From NCBI GenBank assembly GCA_963755825.1, contig CAVWLA010000003.1, positions 2,232,001 to 2,296,000 of the forward strand: a DNA stretch of 64,000 nucleotides, read 5' to 3'. Both the position numbers and the translations under genes were made by a program. Numbering within the stretch: position 1 is the first letter of the stretch; every line of letters starts with the position of its first letter. The notes under the pieces are model-generated. The model was not told where the DNA came from and searched no databases. It saw only the letters and a program-made list of their open reading frames with translations. Source of the DNA: DATBQN01 sp963755825. Lineage in GTDB: Bacteria > Acidobacteriota > Thermoanaerobaculia > Multivoradales > UBA5704. This document shows, piece after piece, positions 52,960-60,984 of the stretch.

Positions 52960-53964
52960 ATGCCCTACCGCCCGCCCGAGGACGAGCGCGAAGCGGCGGA
53001 GGCCGCGCGGCTCACCGCCCACCGCGGTCTCGCCACCTGGGGGAACGATCTGGTGCCCCTGGCGCGCTTCCGCGCCGCCGCCGCCGAGGCCGGCCGGGTC
53101 CTCGCTCCGGCCGCGCGCGCGGCGGCGCTCGCCGGCTATCGCGCGGCGCTCGCCGATCCGACGCCGGTCGAGGGGCCGTTCGACCGCATCGTCGTCTGCG
53201 GCGGCGTCTACAACAATCATCTCGGCCTCGCCGCGCTGCTCGCGGCGGCGGCGGAAGCCGGCGCCGAGGCCGTCTACTGCCTCGGCGACCTGGGCGGCTT
53301 CGGTCCGCATCCGGAGAGGGTCTGGCCGCTCCTCGTCGGAGGCGGCGTGCGGACGATCCAGGGCAACTACGAGGAATCGCTCGCCGGCGGCCGCGAGGAC
53401 TGCAACTGCGGCTACACCGATCCGCGCGACAACCACTTCGCCGCCCTCTCCTACCGCTACACGGCGGAGCGCTGCAGCGCGGAGTTCCGCGCCTGGATGG
53501 GGTCGCTGCCGCGGCGCCGGCGGGTGCGGGTGGGCGGCCGCGAGCTCCTCCTCGTTCACGGCTCGCCGCGGCGGATCAACGAGTTCCTCTTCGCCAGCAC
53601 CTCGCCGGTGGCGTTCCTCGAGCTCCTCCTCGACCAGAGCGCCTGCGACGGCATCCTCTGCACCCACACCGGCCTGCCCTGGCACCGGCGGCTCCCCTCC
53701 GGCCGCGACGTCGCCAACGTCGGCGTCATCGGCCGGCCGGCGAACGACGGCCTGGCGACGGTGCGCTACGCGGTCGTCGAGGCGCAGGCCGGCGGCGAGC
53801 TGGCGATCGACCTCCGTCCGCTGGCCTACGATCACCTGGCGCTCGCCGACGAGATGCGCCGCGAGCGCCTGCCGGAGGAGTTCGTCGAGACCATCCTCAC
53901 CGGCTGGTGGACCACCTGTCTCGAGATCCTCCCGGCGCGCGAGCGCGCGGCGTCGCGGTTCTGA
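52960..53964 (+). CDS. calcineurin-like metallophosphatase
   Basis: A 334-residue metallophosphoesterase. Metal-site blocks are degenerate in a way typical of its subfamily: VVCGGVYNNHLGLAAL (GGVYxNH for the usual DxH), YCLGDLGGFGPHPERV (GDxxGFGP), TIQGNYEESLAGG (GNYE for GNHE), LLVHGSPRRINEFL and LCTHTGLPW. A CNCGYTDPRDNHF block adds two Cys. The ending VETILTGWWTTCLEILPARE is strongly conserved-looking. The gene is tightly packed behind the radical SAM gene, so both act in one pathway. Confidence 0.88.
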   Translation: MPYRPPEDEREAAEAARLTAHRGLATWGNDLVPLARFRAAAAEAGRVLAPAARAAALAGYRAALADPTPVEGPFDRIVVCGGVYNNHLGLAALLAAAAEAGAEAVYCLGDLGGFGPHPERVWPLLVGGGVRTIQGNYEESLAGGREDCNCGYTDPRDNHFAALSYRYTAERCSAEFRAWMGSLPRRRRVRVGGRELLLVHGSPRRINEFLFASTSPVAFLELLLDQSACDGILCTHTGLPWHRRLPSGRDVANVGVIGRPANDGLATVRYAVVEAQAGGELAIDLRPLAYDHLALADEMRRERLPEEFVETILTGWWTTCLEILPARERAASRF

Positions 53965-54005
53965 CGGCGGCCGTCCAGCCCGCGCCGGCCACCCCGAGGG
54001 CAGCC

Positions 54006-54221
54006 ATGATCGACACCGCGAGACCCCACGTCGCCCTCCTCGGAGCCGGCGCCGGAGACTGCCTCGCCCAGCAGACCCACGGCGCCGCCGCCCTGAAGAA
54101 CCCGGAGCCCAACTTCTACATCCTGGGGAGCAAGTCCTACGGCAGGAGCAACACCTTCCTGATGCGGGTGGGCTGGGAGCAGGTGGACGAGGTGTTCGGG
54201 ATGCTGCAGGGGCGGTCGTAG
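54006..54221 (+). CDS. stand-alone C-terminal fragment of a flavoprotein
   Basis: A 71-residue protein whose last 45 residues (THGAAALKNPEPNFYILGSK then SYGRSNTFLMRVGWEQVDEV) match the C-terminal end of a family of FAD/NAD(P)-binding oxidoreductases, including ones found with radical SAM and metallophosphatase genes. The dinucleotide-binding body is missing. GAGGG lies before the ATG. It may be a remnant of a deleted gene or a small protein kept for binding. The upstream DNA codes for the metallophosphatase in another frame, so no hidden body is present. Confidence 0.6.
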   Translation: MIDTARPHVALLGAGAGDCLAQQTHGAAALKNPEPNFYILGSKSYGRSNTFLMRVGWEQVDEVFGMLQGRS

Positions 54222-54296
54222 GCGCGGAGCCGTCGGCCGGCCCGCGCCGCCAGGCGCCGCCTCTCCCTGTGCAAGAATCGCCCCGCAGAGGAACCA

Positions 54297-55520
54297 ATGG
54301 GCGATTCCACCTTCATTACCCGCGTCGGGCTCAAGAACTACAAGAGCATCGCCCAGTGCGACGTGCGGCTGGGGCCTCTCACCTTCCTCGTCGGACCGAA
54401 CGGCGCCGGCAAGAGCAACTTTCTCGACGCCTTTCGCTTCGTCGCCGACGCGCTGCGGACGTCGCTCGACCACGCGCTCCGCGACCGCGGCGGGATCAAC
54501 GAGGTCCGGCGGCGATCGGCCGGACATCCGACGCACTTCGGCATTCGCTTCGAGTTCACCTTGAGCTCCGGACAGCGCGGTTTCTACGCCTTCCGGATCG
54601 GCGCTCTGCGTGAAGGGCGCTACGAGGTGACCAGAGAGGAATGTCAGCTCGCCTCCAGCCAAATTTTTGGGTGGTCGGGTGCTTCGTACCTCGTCGAAGC
54701 AGGCAAGTTGGTCGCGAAGACGGTTCAAGTTGCTCCGGCGGTCCTCGCCGACCGTCTGTATCTAGTCAATGCGTCAGGCCTGCCCGAATTTCGGCCGGTC
54801 TACGACGCGCTTTCCCACATGGGTTTTTACAACCTCAACCCGGACCGCATTCGAGATCTGCAGGCTCCGGACGCTGGAGACCTCTTGTCGCGGGATGGCG
54901 GCAACCTGGCGAGCGTGCTAGGCCAGCTCGGTGCACGGAGGCCAGAGACCAAAACACGGATCGAGGAATACCTCTCTAAAGTCGTGCACGGCATCACCGA
55001 GGTCGACGCCACTTCGATCGGGCCTAAAGAAACCTTGAGCTTCAAGCAGCAAATGGCCGGTTCGGAGCATCCTTGGGGATTTCAGGCGGCTAACATGTCA
55101 GATGGCACGTTACGCGCGCTCGGAATCCTCGTGGCTCTTTTCCAGTCGGCAGGTGGCGTCACACCGAACATCCCGCTCGTGGGAGTTGAAGAACCCGAGA
55201 TCGCTCTTCACCCGGCGGCAGCGGGCGTATTGCTTGACGCCATCCGCGAAGCGAGCAGAAGAACACAGGTGCTGGTCACGAGTCATAGCCCCGAGCTACT
55301 TGACGATCCTGCGATCGCATGGGACTCGATTCTCGCAGTCCTGGCAGCACAAGGGCTGACGACGATCGGGCGTCTCGACAAAGTAAGCGCGTCTGCTCTT
55401 CGTGATGGCCTTTATACGGCTGGCGAACTGCTCCGACTGGACCAACTCGCTCCGGACCTCGAAGAAGCAGAGAGAGACAAAAGTCAGAGCATCCTCTTCG
55501 CCAGGCTCACTCAAGAATGA
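54297..55520 (+). CDS. AAA-family (OLD/RecF-like) ATPase of a putative defence operon
   Basis: A 407-residue ABC-type AAA_21 ATPase. Walker A GPNGAGKSN (33-41), an ABC-signature-like NMSDGTLRALGILVALF (267-282), Walker B LVGVEEPEIALHP (294-306, catalytic Glu) and the switch VLVTSHSPELLDD (about 326-337, His330). Such ATPases pair with Toprim-type nucleases in several phage-defence systems (OLD, PARIS, others). Its 3' half has lower GC and freer codon use than the neighbours, which hints at transfer. The stop overlaps the next gene as ATGA. Confidence 0.92.
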   Translation: MGDSTFITRVGLKNYKSIAQCDVRLGPLTFLVGPNGAGKSNFLDAFRFVADALRTSLDHALRDRGGINEVRRRSAGHPTHFGIRFEFTLSSGQRGFYAFRIGALREGRYEVTREECQLASSQIFGWSGASYLVEAGKLVAKTVQVAPAVLADRLYLVNASGLPEFRPVYDALSHMGFYNLNPDRIRDLQAPDAGDLLSRDGGNLASVLGQLGARRPETKTRIEEYLSKVVHGITEVDATSIGPKETLSFKQQMAGSEHPWGFQAANMSDGTLRALGILVALFQSAGGVTPNIPLVGVEEPEIALHPAAAGVLLDAIREASRRTQVLVTSHSPELLDDPAIAWDSILAVLAAQGLTTIGRLDKVSASALRDGLYTAGELLRLDQLAPDLEEAERDKSQSILFARLTQE

Positions 55521-56107
55521 TCCTGCGCCTCGCCTGCATCGTCGAAGGGCACGGCGAAAGGGATGCCTTTCCTGTCGTCTTGCGGCGCATCGGGCAGGCC
55601 ATCGATTCTCAGATCGCGGTCCAGGTCTTCCATCCGATAAGGATTCATCGCGGCTTGCTGGTCAAGCCGGGCGAGCTCGAGCGCGTCGTGGAGCTCGCCG
55701 GGAGACGGGTCGGAAGCGATGGTGTTCTCTTCATCCTGCTCGACAGCGATGACGACCTTCCTTGCGAGCTGGGGCCCAGCCTGCTCGGCCGCGCGAAGGC
55801 AGTGCGCTCGGATCTTCGCATCTCCGTCGTCCTTGCGCATCGTGAGTTCGAGAGCTGGTTCCTGGCCGCTGCCGAGTCGCTTCGCGGCCAACGCCACCTC
55901 GCCGCCGATCTGACACCTCCTCCCGATCCAGAGGCGGTGCGCGGGGCGAAGGAATGGCTCGCCGCCCGCATGGAGGGAAGGTACGCCGAAACGGTGGATC
56001 AACCCGCTCTCGCCGCCCTCTTCGACCTCGAGGCCGCCCGGCGCGCGCCATCGTTCGACCGCCTCTACCGCAAGGTCGAGGCGCTGCTGACCGCTCCCAG
56101 CGAATGA
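55517..56107 (+). CDS. DUF4276 Toprim-like protein
   Basis: A 196-residue DUF4276 protein. The family is considered Toprim-like: Glu10 in ACIVEGHGERDAF, the acidic pair in LFILLDSDDDLP (Asp76, Asp78) and a third acidic cluster AHREFESWFLAAAE (Glu110, Glu112). These would bind Mg for nuclease activity. AAA ATPase plus DUF4276 is a recurrent gene pair in bacterial defence islands. It is coupled to the ATPase and to the next gene by 4-bp overlaps. Confidence 0.88.
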   Translation: MILRLACIVEGHGERDAFPVVLRRIGQAIDSQIAVQVFHPIRIHRGLLVKPGELERVVELAGRRVGSDGVLFILLDSDDDLPCELGPSLLGRAKAVRSDLRISVVLAHREFESWFLAAAESLRGQRHLAADLTPPPDPEAVRGAKEWLAARMEGRYAETVDQPALAALFDLEAARRAPSFDRLYRKVEALLTAPSE

Positions 56108-56928
56108 GGCCGAGGCTCCGCCAGCGGCTGCGGCCTGCCGCGGCGGGAGCGATCCTCGCGGTCCTCGGGCTCGGTGCGACGGCGCTCTTCGTTCTGGAGT
56201 GGGACGGTCGGCAGGTCGCGTTTCTTCTCTTCGCGCCTGTCTACCTGGTGGCCGGGCTTCTCGGGGTCGAGCTGGCGTTCCGCGCGCTGCGCGGCGATCC
56301 GCCGCGGCCGGCGCTCTTCCTGCGCGCCGTTTCGCGCCTCCGCCCGGCGCCTCTCTCGCTCGGCTTCGCCGCCTTCTGCGGGTTCGCGTTCGCGCTCGCC
56401 AGGGCGACGCACGACGAGGGCGGGCTCGTCTTCGCGGAGATCTTCGGGTTCCTCTGGGCAGCGACCTTCGTCAACGTCGCCGCGCACGAGCTCGGCCATC
56501 TCCTCGCCGCCCGGCTCGTCGGCTTCCCCGTCCGCCGGCTCCTCGTCGGGCCGTTCGAGCTCCTCCGCACGACGGCGGGCTGGCGCCCTCGCCTGTGCCG
56601 GGAGTGGCTCTTCGTCGTCGGCGGTCTGGTCCTCGTCGACGTGACGGCGCCGAGCCCGCGGCGGCTCGCGGTGTTCGCGGCGGGCGGCCCCGCCGCCAGC
56701 CTCGCTCTCTTGCTGCTCCTCCTCGGACCCACAGCCTCCGCCGCTCCCCACCTGTTCGAGGCCGATCGCCCGCTCCCCAACCTCCTCTTCGCCTGTGCCG
56801 CCGGCGCCTTCCTGCTCTTCGCCGGCAACCTCATTCCGATCTCGTCGGCCGGCGTGGGCTACCCGTCGGACGGCTTCGTCATCCGCTGGTGCCTGGCTCG
56901 AATGCGAGAGGTCCGGCGCACGGCATGA
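56104..56928 (+). CDS. M50-like membrane metalloprotease
   Basis: A 274-residue membrane protein with about six helices. The zinc motif HELGH (128-132, in NVAAHELGHLLAARLVGF) sits in a helix, and the second site resembles the NPDG motif of site-2 proteases (NLIPISSAGVGYPSDG, with SDG for PDG). Site-2 proteases cut within membranes. The ATG overlaps the DUF4276 stop as ATGA, so it is probably made with the defence pair, although its base composition is like the host's. Confidence 0.82.
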   Translation: MRPRLRQRLRPAAAGAILAVLGLGATALFVLEWDGRQVAFLLFAPVYLVAGLLGVELAFRALRGDPPRPALFLRAVSRLRPAPLSLGFAAFCGFAFALARATHDEGGLVFAEIFGFLWAATFVNVAAHELGHLLAARLVGFPVRRLLVGPFELLRTTAGWRPRLCREWLFVVGGLVLVDVTAPSPRRLAVFAAGGPAASLALLLLLLGPTASAAPHLFEADRPLPNLLFACAAGAFLLFAGNLIPISSAGVGYPSDGFVIRWCLARMREVRRTA

Positions 56929-56956
56929 GCCGGGAGGCGCGCTCTGGAAGGCGCTG

Positions 56957-56962
56957 TATGAT
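56957..56962 (+). promoter_or_regulatory. -10 element (TATGAT) of the DUF3224 gene
   Basis: TATGAT, with TG directly in front, lies 24 nt before the ATG; GGAGG precedes the start codon. It marks a new transcript after the AAA operon. Confidence 0.45.
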
Positions 56963-56986
56963 CGCCGCTCCGCCACGGAGGACCGC

Positions 56987-57511
56987 ATGAAGATCGGATC
57001 CCGTTCCGCCGCCGCCCTCTGCGTGGCCCTCGCCTTCGCCTCCCTCTCCGCGGCACAGCAGCCGTCCGCGGCCCCGGCTCCCTCTCGCTCCACAAAGGAA
57101 CCCATCATGCACCACGCGACCGGCCCGTTCGAGGTCAAGCTCGCGCCGCAGGCCGAGGACGCGCATTCGGCCGGCGGCGCCATCGGCAGGATGTCGATCG
57201 ACAAGCAGTTCCACGGCGAGCTCGAAGCGACCAGCATCGGCCAGATGCTCGCCTCGTCGACGGCCGTGCAGGGCTCCGCCGGCTACGTCGCCATCGAGAA
57301 GGTCACCGGCACGCTGCACGGCCGCAGCGGCACCTTCGTGCTGCAGCACACCGGCACCATGACGCGCGGCGTACCGCAGCTCGCGATCACCGTGGTGCCG
57401 GACTCCGGCACCGGCCAGCTCGCCGGCCTCACCGGCAGGATGGACATCAAGATCGCCGAGGGCGGCAAGCACTCGTACGAGCTCGAGTACTCGCTCCCCG
57501 AGGCTCCCTGA
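56987..57511 (+). CDS. DUF3224-family exported protein
   Basis: A 174-residue protein: a signal peptide (about 1-24, AALCVALAFASLSAAQQ) and a DUF3224 beta-barrel domain with GRMSIDKQFHGELEATSIGQ, GSAGYVAIEKVTGTLHGRSG, FVLQHTGTMTRGVPQLAITV and VPDSGTGQLAGLTGRMDIKI. The family is related to allene-oxide-cyclase-like barrels; no function is established. The ATG at 56987 has GGAGG upstream. Confidence 0.85.
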   Translation: MKIGSRSAAALCVALAFASLSAAQQPSAAPAPSRSTKEPIMHHATGPFEVKLAPQAEDAHSAGGAIGRMSIDKQFHGELEATSIGQMLASSTAVQGSAGYVAIEKVTGTLHGRSGTFVLQHTGTMTRGVPQLAITVVPDSGTGQLAGLTGRMDIKIAEGGKHSYELEYSLPEAP

Positions 57512-57524
57512 GGCCGGAGCCGCC

Positions 57525-58685
57525 ATGGCGCGCTTTTTCGGTGTTCCGTCGCCGCCGCACGGCGAGATCCCGGCGGTGGGGGTGCTGGTCGCCAACCTGG
57601 GCACTCCCGACGCGCCGACGTCGCCCGCCCTCCGCCGCTACCTGCGCGAGTTCCTGCTCGATCCGCGGGTGATCGAGATGAACCGCGCGCTCTGGTGGAC
57701 GATCCTCCACGCCTTCGTCCTGACGACGCGGCCGAAGGTGTCGGCGGCGCTCTACCGGAAGGTGTGGACCGCCGAGGGCTCGCCCCTCCTCGTCATCACC
57801 CGCCGGCAGGCGGCGGCGCTGGCGAGCGTTCTCGCGGCCGAGGTGGGGACGCCGCTCCACGTCGCGGTCGGCATGCGCTACGGCAATCCGTCGATCCCCG
57901 CCGCGCTCCGCGAGCTCGCCGGCCGCGGCTGCCGGCGCATCCTCGTGCTGCCGATGTACCCGCAGTACGCCGCGGTCACCGTCGGCTCGACCTTCGACGC
58001 CGTCGCCGCCGAGCTCGCCGCCTGGCGCTGGGTGCCGGAGACGCGCTTCATCACCAGCTACCACGACCGGCCCGGCTACATCGAGGCGCTGGCGGCGACC
58101 GTCCGCGAGGCGTGGGCGGCGGGCGGCCAGGCCGACCGGCTGCTGTTCTCGTTCCACGGCATCCCGCAGCGCTACTTCGAGGCCGGCGACCCCTACTACT
58201 GCCACTGCCAGAAGACCGCCCGCCTGGTCGCCGAGCGGCTCGAGCTGCCGCGCGAGCGCTACGAGGTCTCCTTCCAGTCGCTCTTCGGCCGCGAGGAGTG
58301 GCTGAAGCCGTACAGCGCGCGGACCATCCAGGCGATGGCGGCCGCCGGCGTGCGCAGCCTGGACGTCGTCTGCCCCGGCTTCTCGGCCGACTGCCTGGAG
58401 ACGATCGAGGAGATCGACGGCGAGAACCGCGAGCTCTTCCTCCACGCGGGCGGCGCCAGCTACCGCTATATCCCCGCCCTCAACGACCGGCCCGACCACG
58501 TCCGCACGCTCGCCGACCTCTGCCGCGAGCACCTCCACGGCTGGGTCGAGCCGCGCGGCGCCGGGAGCATTGGCAGCGCCGAGCGCGCCCGCGCCGAGGC
58601 CGAGCGCTCGGCCGCCCTCGCCGCGGCGCGGATGGCGAGCCCGCCGACCGTCGACGCCATGCCGGCGTCGCCGGCCGCTCGCTGA
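57525..58685 (+). CDS. hemH: ferrochelatase
   Basis: A 386-residue HemH that inserts ferrous iron into protoporphyrin IX, the last step of haem synthesis. Motifs: VLVANLGTPDAPTSPALRRY, MRYGNPSIPAALRELAGRGC, VLPMYPQYAAVTVGSTFDAV, LLFSFHGIPQRYFEAGDPYY (catalytic His), SFQSLFGREEWLKPYSARTI and VVCPGFSADCLETIEEID (Glu). The C-terminal 40 residues are an Ala/Arg-rich extension. It starts 13 bp after the DUF3224 gene and may be co-transcribed. Confidence 0.95.
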   Translation: MARFFGVPSPPHGEIPAVGVLVANLGTPDAPTSPALRRYLREFLLDPRVIEMNRALWWTILHAFVLTTRPKVSAALYRKVWTAEGSPLLVITRRQAAALASVLAAEVGTPLHVAVGMRYGNPSIPAALRELAGRGCRRILVLPMYPQYAAVTVGSTFDAVAAELAAWRWVPETRFITSYHDRPGYIEALAATVREAWAAGGQADRLLFSFHGIPQRYFEAGDPYYCHCQKTARLVAERLELPRERYEVSFQSLFGREEWLKPYSARTIQAMAAAGVRSLDVVCPGFSADCLETIEEIDGENRELFLHAGGASYRYIPALNDRPDHVRTLADLCREHLHGWVEPRGAGSIGSAERARAEAERSAALAAARMASPPTVDAMPASPAAR

Positions 58686-58686
58686 G

Positions 58687-59937
58687 CTACAGCCCCAGGG
58701 GGCCGACAACCCGCCCGCTCTCGCGGCGGGCGATCTCACCTTCGAACCAGTCGAGAAAGGGCGCGATCGAGTGCGCCCGGCGCCAGCCGGCGGCGGCACG
58801 ACGGCCGTGCGCGCGGAGGGCTGGGAGATCGGCGACCGCCACCGCCACCGCCTCGGCGGCCGCCTCGATCTCGCCATCTTCCGGGCGCTCCGCCCCGGCG
58901 TCGCCGTAGGTCACCCCCGCCGCGCGGCCGGACTCGATTTGATCTCCCATCCAGGTGCCGCGCGGCGCCACCAGCGGCAGGCCGCAGAGGATCGCTTCGC
59001 TCGCCGGCCCCGACGGGCGCTGGCGGTATGGCCGGCGGTCGTAGGGGAGCAGCAGGAGATCGCAGGTGCGGAGCGCCCGCGCGTACTCCTCCTGCCCGAG
59101 CGGCCCGCTGAGGACCTCGACTCCGGGATCGCCGGCGATCGCCGCGAGCTCGGCGAGCTCCGCCGGCGGCAGCGTCTCGTTGGCGATCTGCACGCGGAAG
59201 CGGACGTCCGCGCGCCGCCGGCAGGCCGCGGCGATGGCGCGCACGCGGTGCGAGCCCTTCTCGGCGCGGGCGCCGCCGAGGACCGCCACGCGGGGCGGCC
59301 GGTCCGGCGGCCGCTCGGCCGGCTGCTCGACAGGGTCGAGGCCGCGGTCGATCTCGGCCAGCGGCGCGATCGCGAAGGGCGTGCCGACGATCTCCGCGAG
59401 CTCGGCCGCGAGCTCGCGGGTGTGGCTCGCGAAGACCAGCCGCCGGCGGTCGGGGTCCGGGGTCGCCGCAACTTCGGCGCCCAGCTCCCGTAGCTCCTGG
59501 TGCTGGCGGTCGCGCTCGGCCGCTCCGCCGCGGTTCCAGCGGTCGGCGGGCAGGAGGACGAGGATCCACGGCTTGGCGCGCTCCGGGAGCTCGCGGAGCC
59601 AGACGGTGAGCGCCCGCGCCTCGCACTGCGTCGCGATCGTCATCAGCAGGCGGTCGTCCCGCCGCACCCGCCCGTCGAGGTGCTCGTGGAGCATGGCGAC
59701 GAAGTCCGCGGTGCGCTCGGCAAAGCTCCAGTCGGCGCGGAAGACGGGGTCGTGGAGGACGGCGAGGGCGGCCGGCAGCGCCTCGCGGACCGCCGGCTCC
59801 GACTCGGCGTGGATGAGGAGGAGCGGCGCCATGCCCCGCCGGCGGGCCTCGATCTCGAGGCCCAGGGCCTGGTTGAAGCGATGGCCGGTGCGGCCGGCGA
59901 GGCGGTGGAGGACGCAGATGAGCTGGAGAGCTTGCAC
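58687..59937 (-). CDS. GT4-like glycosyltransferase
   Basis: A 416-residue GT-B-fold protein. N-terminal half with LLLIHAESEPAVREALPAAL and an ADRWNRGGAAERDRQHQELR stretch; donor half with PRVAVLGGARAEKGSHRVRA, VEVLSGPLGQEEYARALRTC and LLLLPYDRRPYRQRPSGPAS, then EAILCGLPLVAPRGTWMGDQ, the usual nucleotide-sugar region. The acceptor is unknown. The start is a GTG at 59935-59937; frames further upstream are not coding. Convergent with hemH. Confidence 0.78.
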   Translation of the reverse strand: MQALQLICVLHRLAGRTGHRFNQALGLEIEARRRGMAPLLLIHAESEPAVREALPAALAVLHDPVFRADWSFAERTADFVAMLHEHLDGRVRRDDRLLMTIATQCEARALTVWLRELPERAKPWILVLLPADRWNRGGAAERDRQHQELRELGAEVAATPDPDRRRLVFASHTRELAAELAEIVGTPFAIAPLAEIDRGLDPVEQPAERPPDRPPRVAVLGGARAEKGSHRVRAIAAACRRRADVRFRVQIANETLPPAELAELAAIAGDPGVEVLSGPLGQEEYARALRTCDLLLLPYDRRPYRQRPSGPASEAILCGLPLVAPRGTWMGDQIESGRAAGVTYGDAGAERPEDGEIEAAAEAVAVAVADLPALRAHGRRAAAGWRRAHSIAPFLDWFEGEIARRESGRVVGPLGL

Positions 59938-60030
59938 GCGGCGCCTGAGCGAGAGCGCCGATCTTGTCAGCCGCGGCAGGCGCCGGCAACTCGCCGCTGC
60001 CGGCCCCGCTGTCACGCTGACACCGGGCCC

Positions 60031-60039
60031 TGTTAGCAT
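60031..60039 (+). promoter_or_regulatory. extended -10 (TGTTAGCAT) of the ABC exporter operon
   Basis: TG-T-TAGCAT lies 42 nt before the ATP-binding protein ATG, in the divergent gap with the glycosyltransferase gene. GGGAGAG follows before the start. Confidence 0.5.
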
Positions 60040-60081
60040 GACGTGACCCATTCCCGCAGGCTTTTGGGAGAGCTCCAGACG

Positions 60082-60984
60082 ATGACACCCAGCCTCGAGC
60101 TGATCGACGTGCGCAAGAGCTTCGGCGACTTCACCGCGGTCGCCGGGGTTTCGCTGGCGGTGCCTCCGGGCTCGATCTTCGGCCTCCTCGGCCCCAACGG
60201 CGCCGGCAAGACGACGACGATCCGCATGGTGATGGACATCATCGCCCCCGACGCCGGCCAGGTGCTCACCTTCGGCCGCGCGCGGACCGACGCCGACCTC
60301 CGCCGCATCGGCTACCTCCCCGAGGAGCGCGGCCTCTACCGCAAGATGACGGTGCACGACCAGCTCATGTTCCTCGCCGAGATCCGCGGCCTCCGTCATC
60401 GCGACGCCCAGGCGGCGGTGGCGCGCTGGCTCGAGCGCGTCGAGCTGGGGAAATGGGCGAAGAACAAGGTCGAGGAGCTGTCGAAGGGGATGCAGCAGAA
60501 GATCCAGCTCGTCGGCACGCTCCTCCACGAGCCGGAGATCCTCATCCTCGACGAGCCCTTCTCCGGCCTCGATCCGCTCAATCAGGAGATGTTCAAGGAT
60601 CTCCTCACCGACTACCGCCAGCAGGGCCGCACCATCGTCTTCTCCACCCACGGCATGGAGCTCGCCGAGAAGATGTGCGACCACATCTGCCTCATCTCCC
60701 AGGGCCGCGCCATCCTCACCGGCGAGCTCAGGGCGATCAAGCGGCGGCTCTCCGGCAACTCCTACCGCCTGGTCGCCGAGGGCGACCTCGCGTCTCTCGC
60801 CGGCGTCGCCGGCATCGATCACCTGATCCCCGACGAAGGCGGCGCCAAGCTCTTCCTCCGCCCCGAGGCGGACGGCGCCGAGGTGCTCCGCGACCTCGTC
60901 GGACGCGTCGCGGTGCGCGAGTTCCGCTCCGAAGAGCCCGACCTCGAGGAGATCTTCATGAAGGCGGTGCGCGATGCGGCTTGA
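60082..60984 (+). CDS. ABC exporter ATP-binding protein (NatA-like)
   Basis: A 300-residue ABC ATPase. Walker A GPNGAGKTTTIRM, Q-loop region LPEERGLYRKMTVHDQLMFL, signature ELSKGMQQKIQLVGTLLHEP, Walker B ILILDEPFSGLDPLNQEMFK and H-switch FSTHGMELAEKM. This is the pattern of NatA-type ABC-2 exporter subunits. A C-terminal extension ends in REFRSEEPDLEEIFMKAVRD as in NatA. The ATG at 60082 is used; a GTG at 60043 would add an unlikely leader. Its end overlaps the permease gene by 11 bp. Confidence 0.92.
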   Translation: MTPSLELIDVRKSFGDFTAVAGVSLAVPPGSIFGLLGPNGAGKTTTIRMVMDIIAPDAGQVLTFGRARTDADLRRIGYLPEERGLYRKMTVHDQLMFLAEIRGLRHRDAQAAVARWLERVELGKWAKNKVEELSKGMQQKIQLVGTLLHEPEILILDEPFSGLDPLNQEMFKDLLTDYRQQGRTIVFSTHGMELAEKMCDHICLISQGRAILTGELRAIKRRLSGNSYRLVAEGDLASLAGVAGIDHLIPDEGGAKLFLRPEADGAEVLRDLVGRVAVREFRSEEPDLEEIFMKAVRDAA

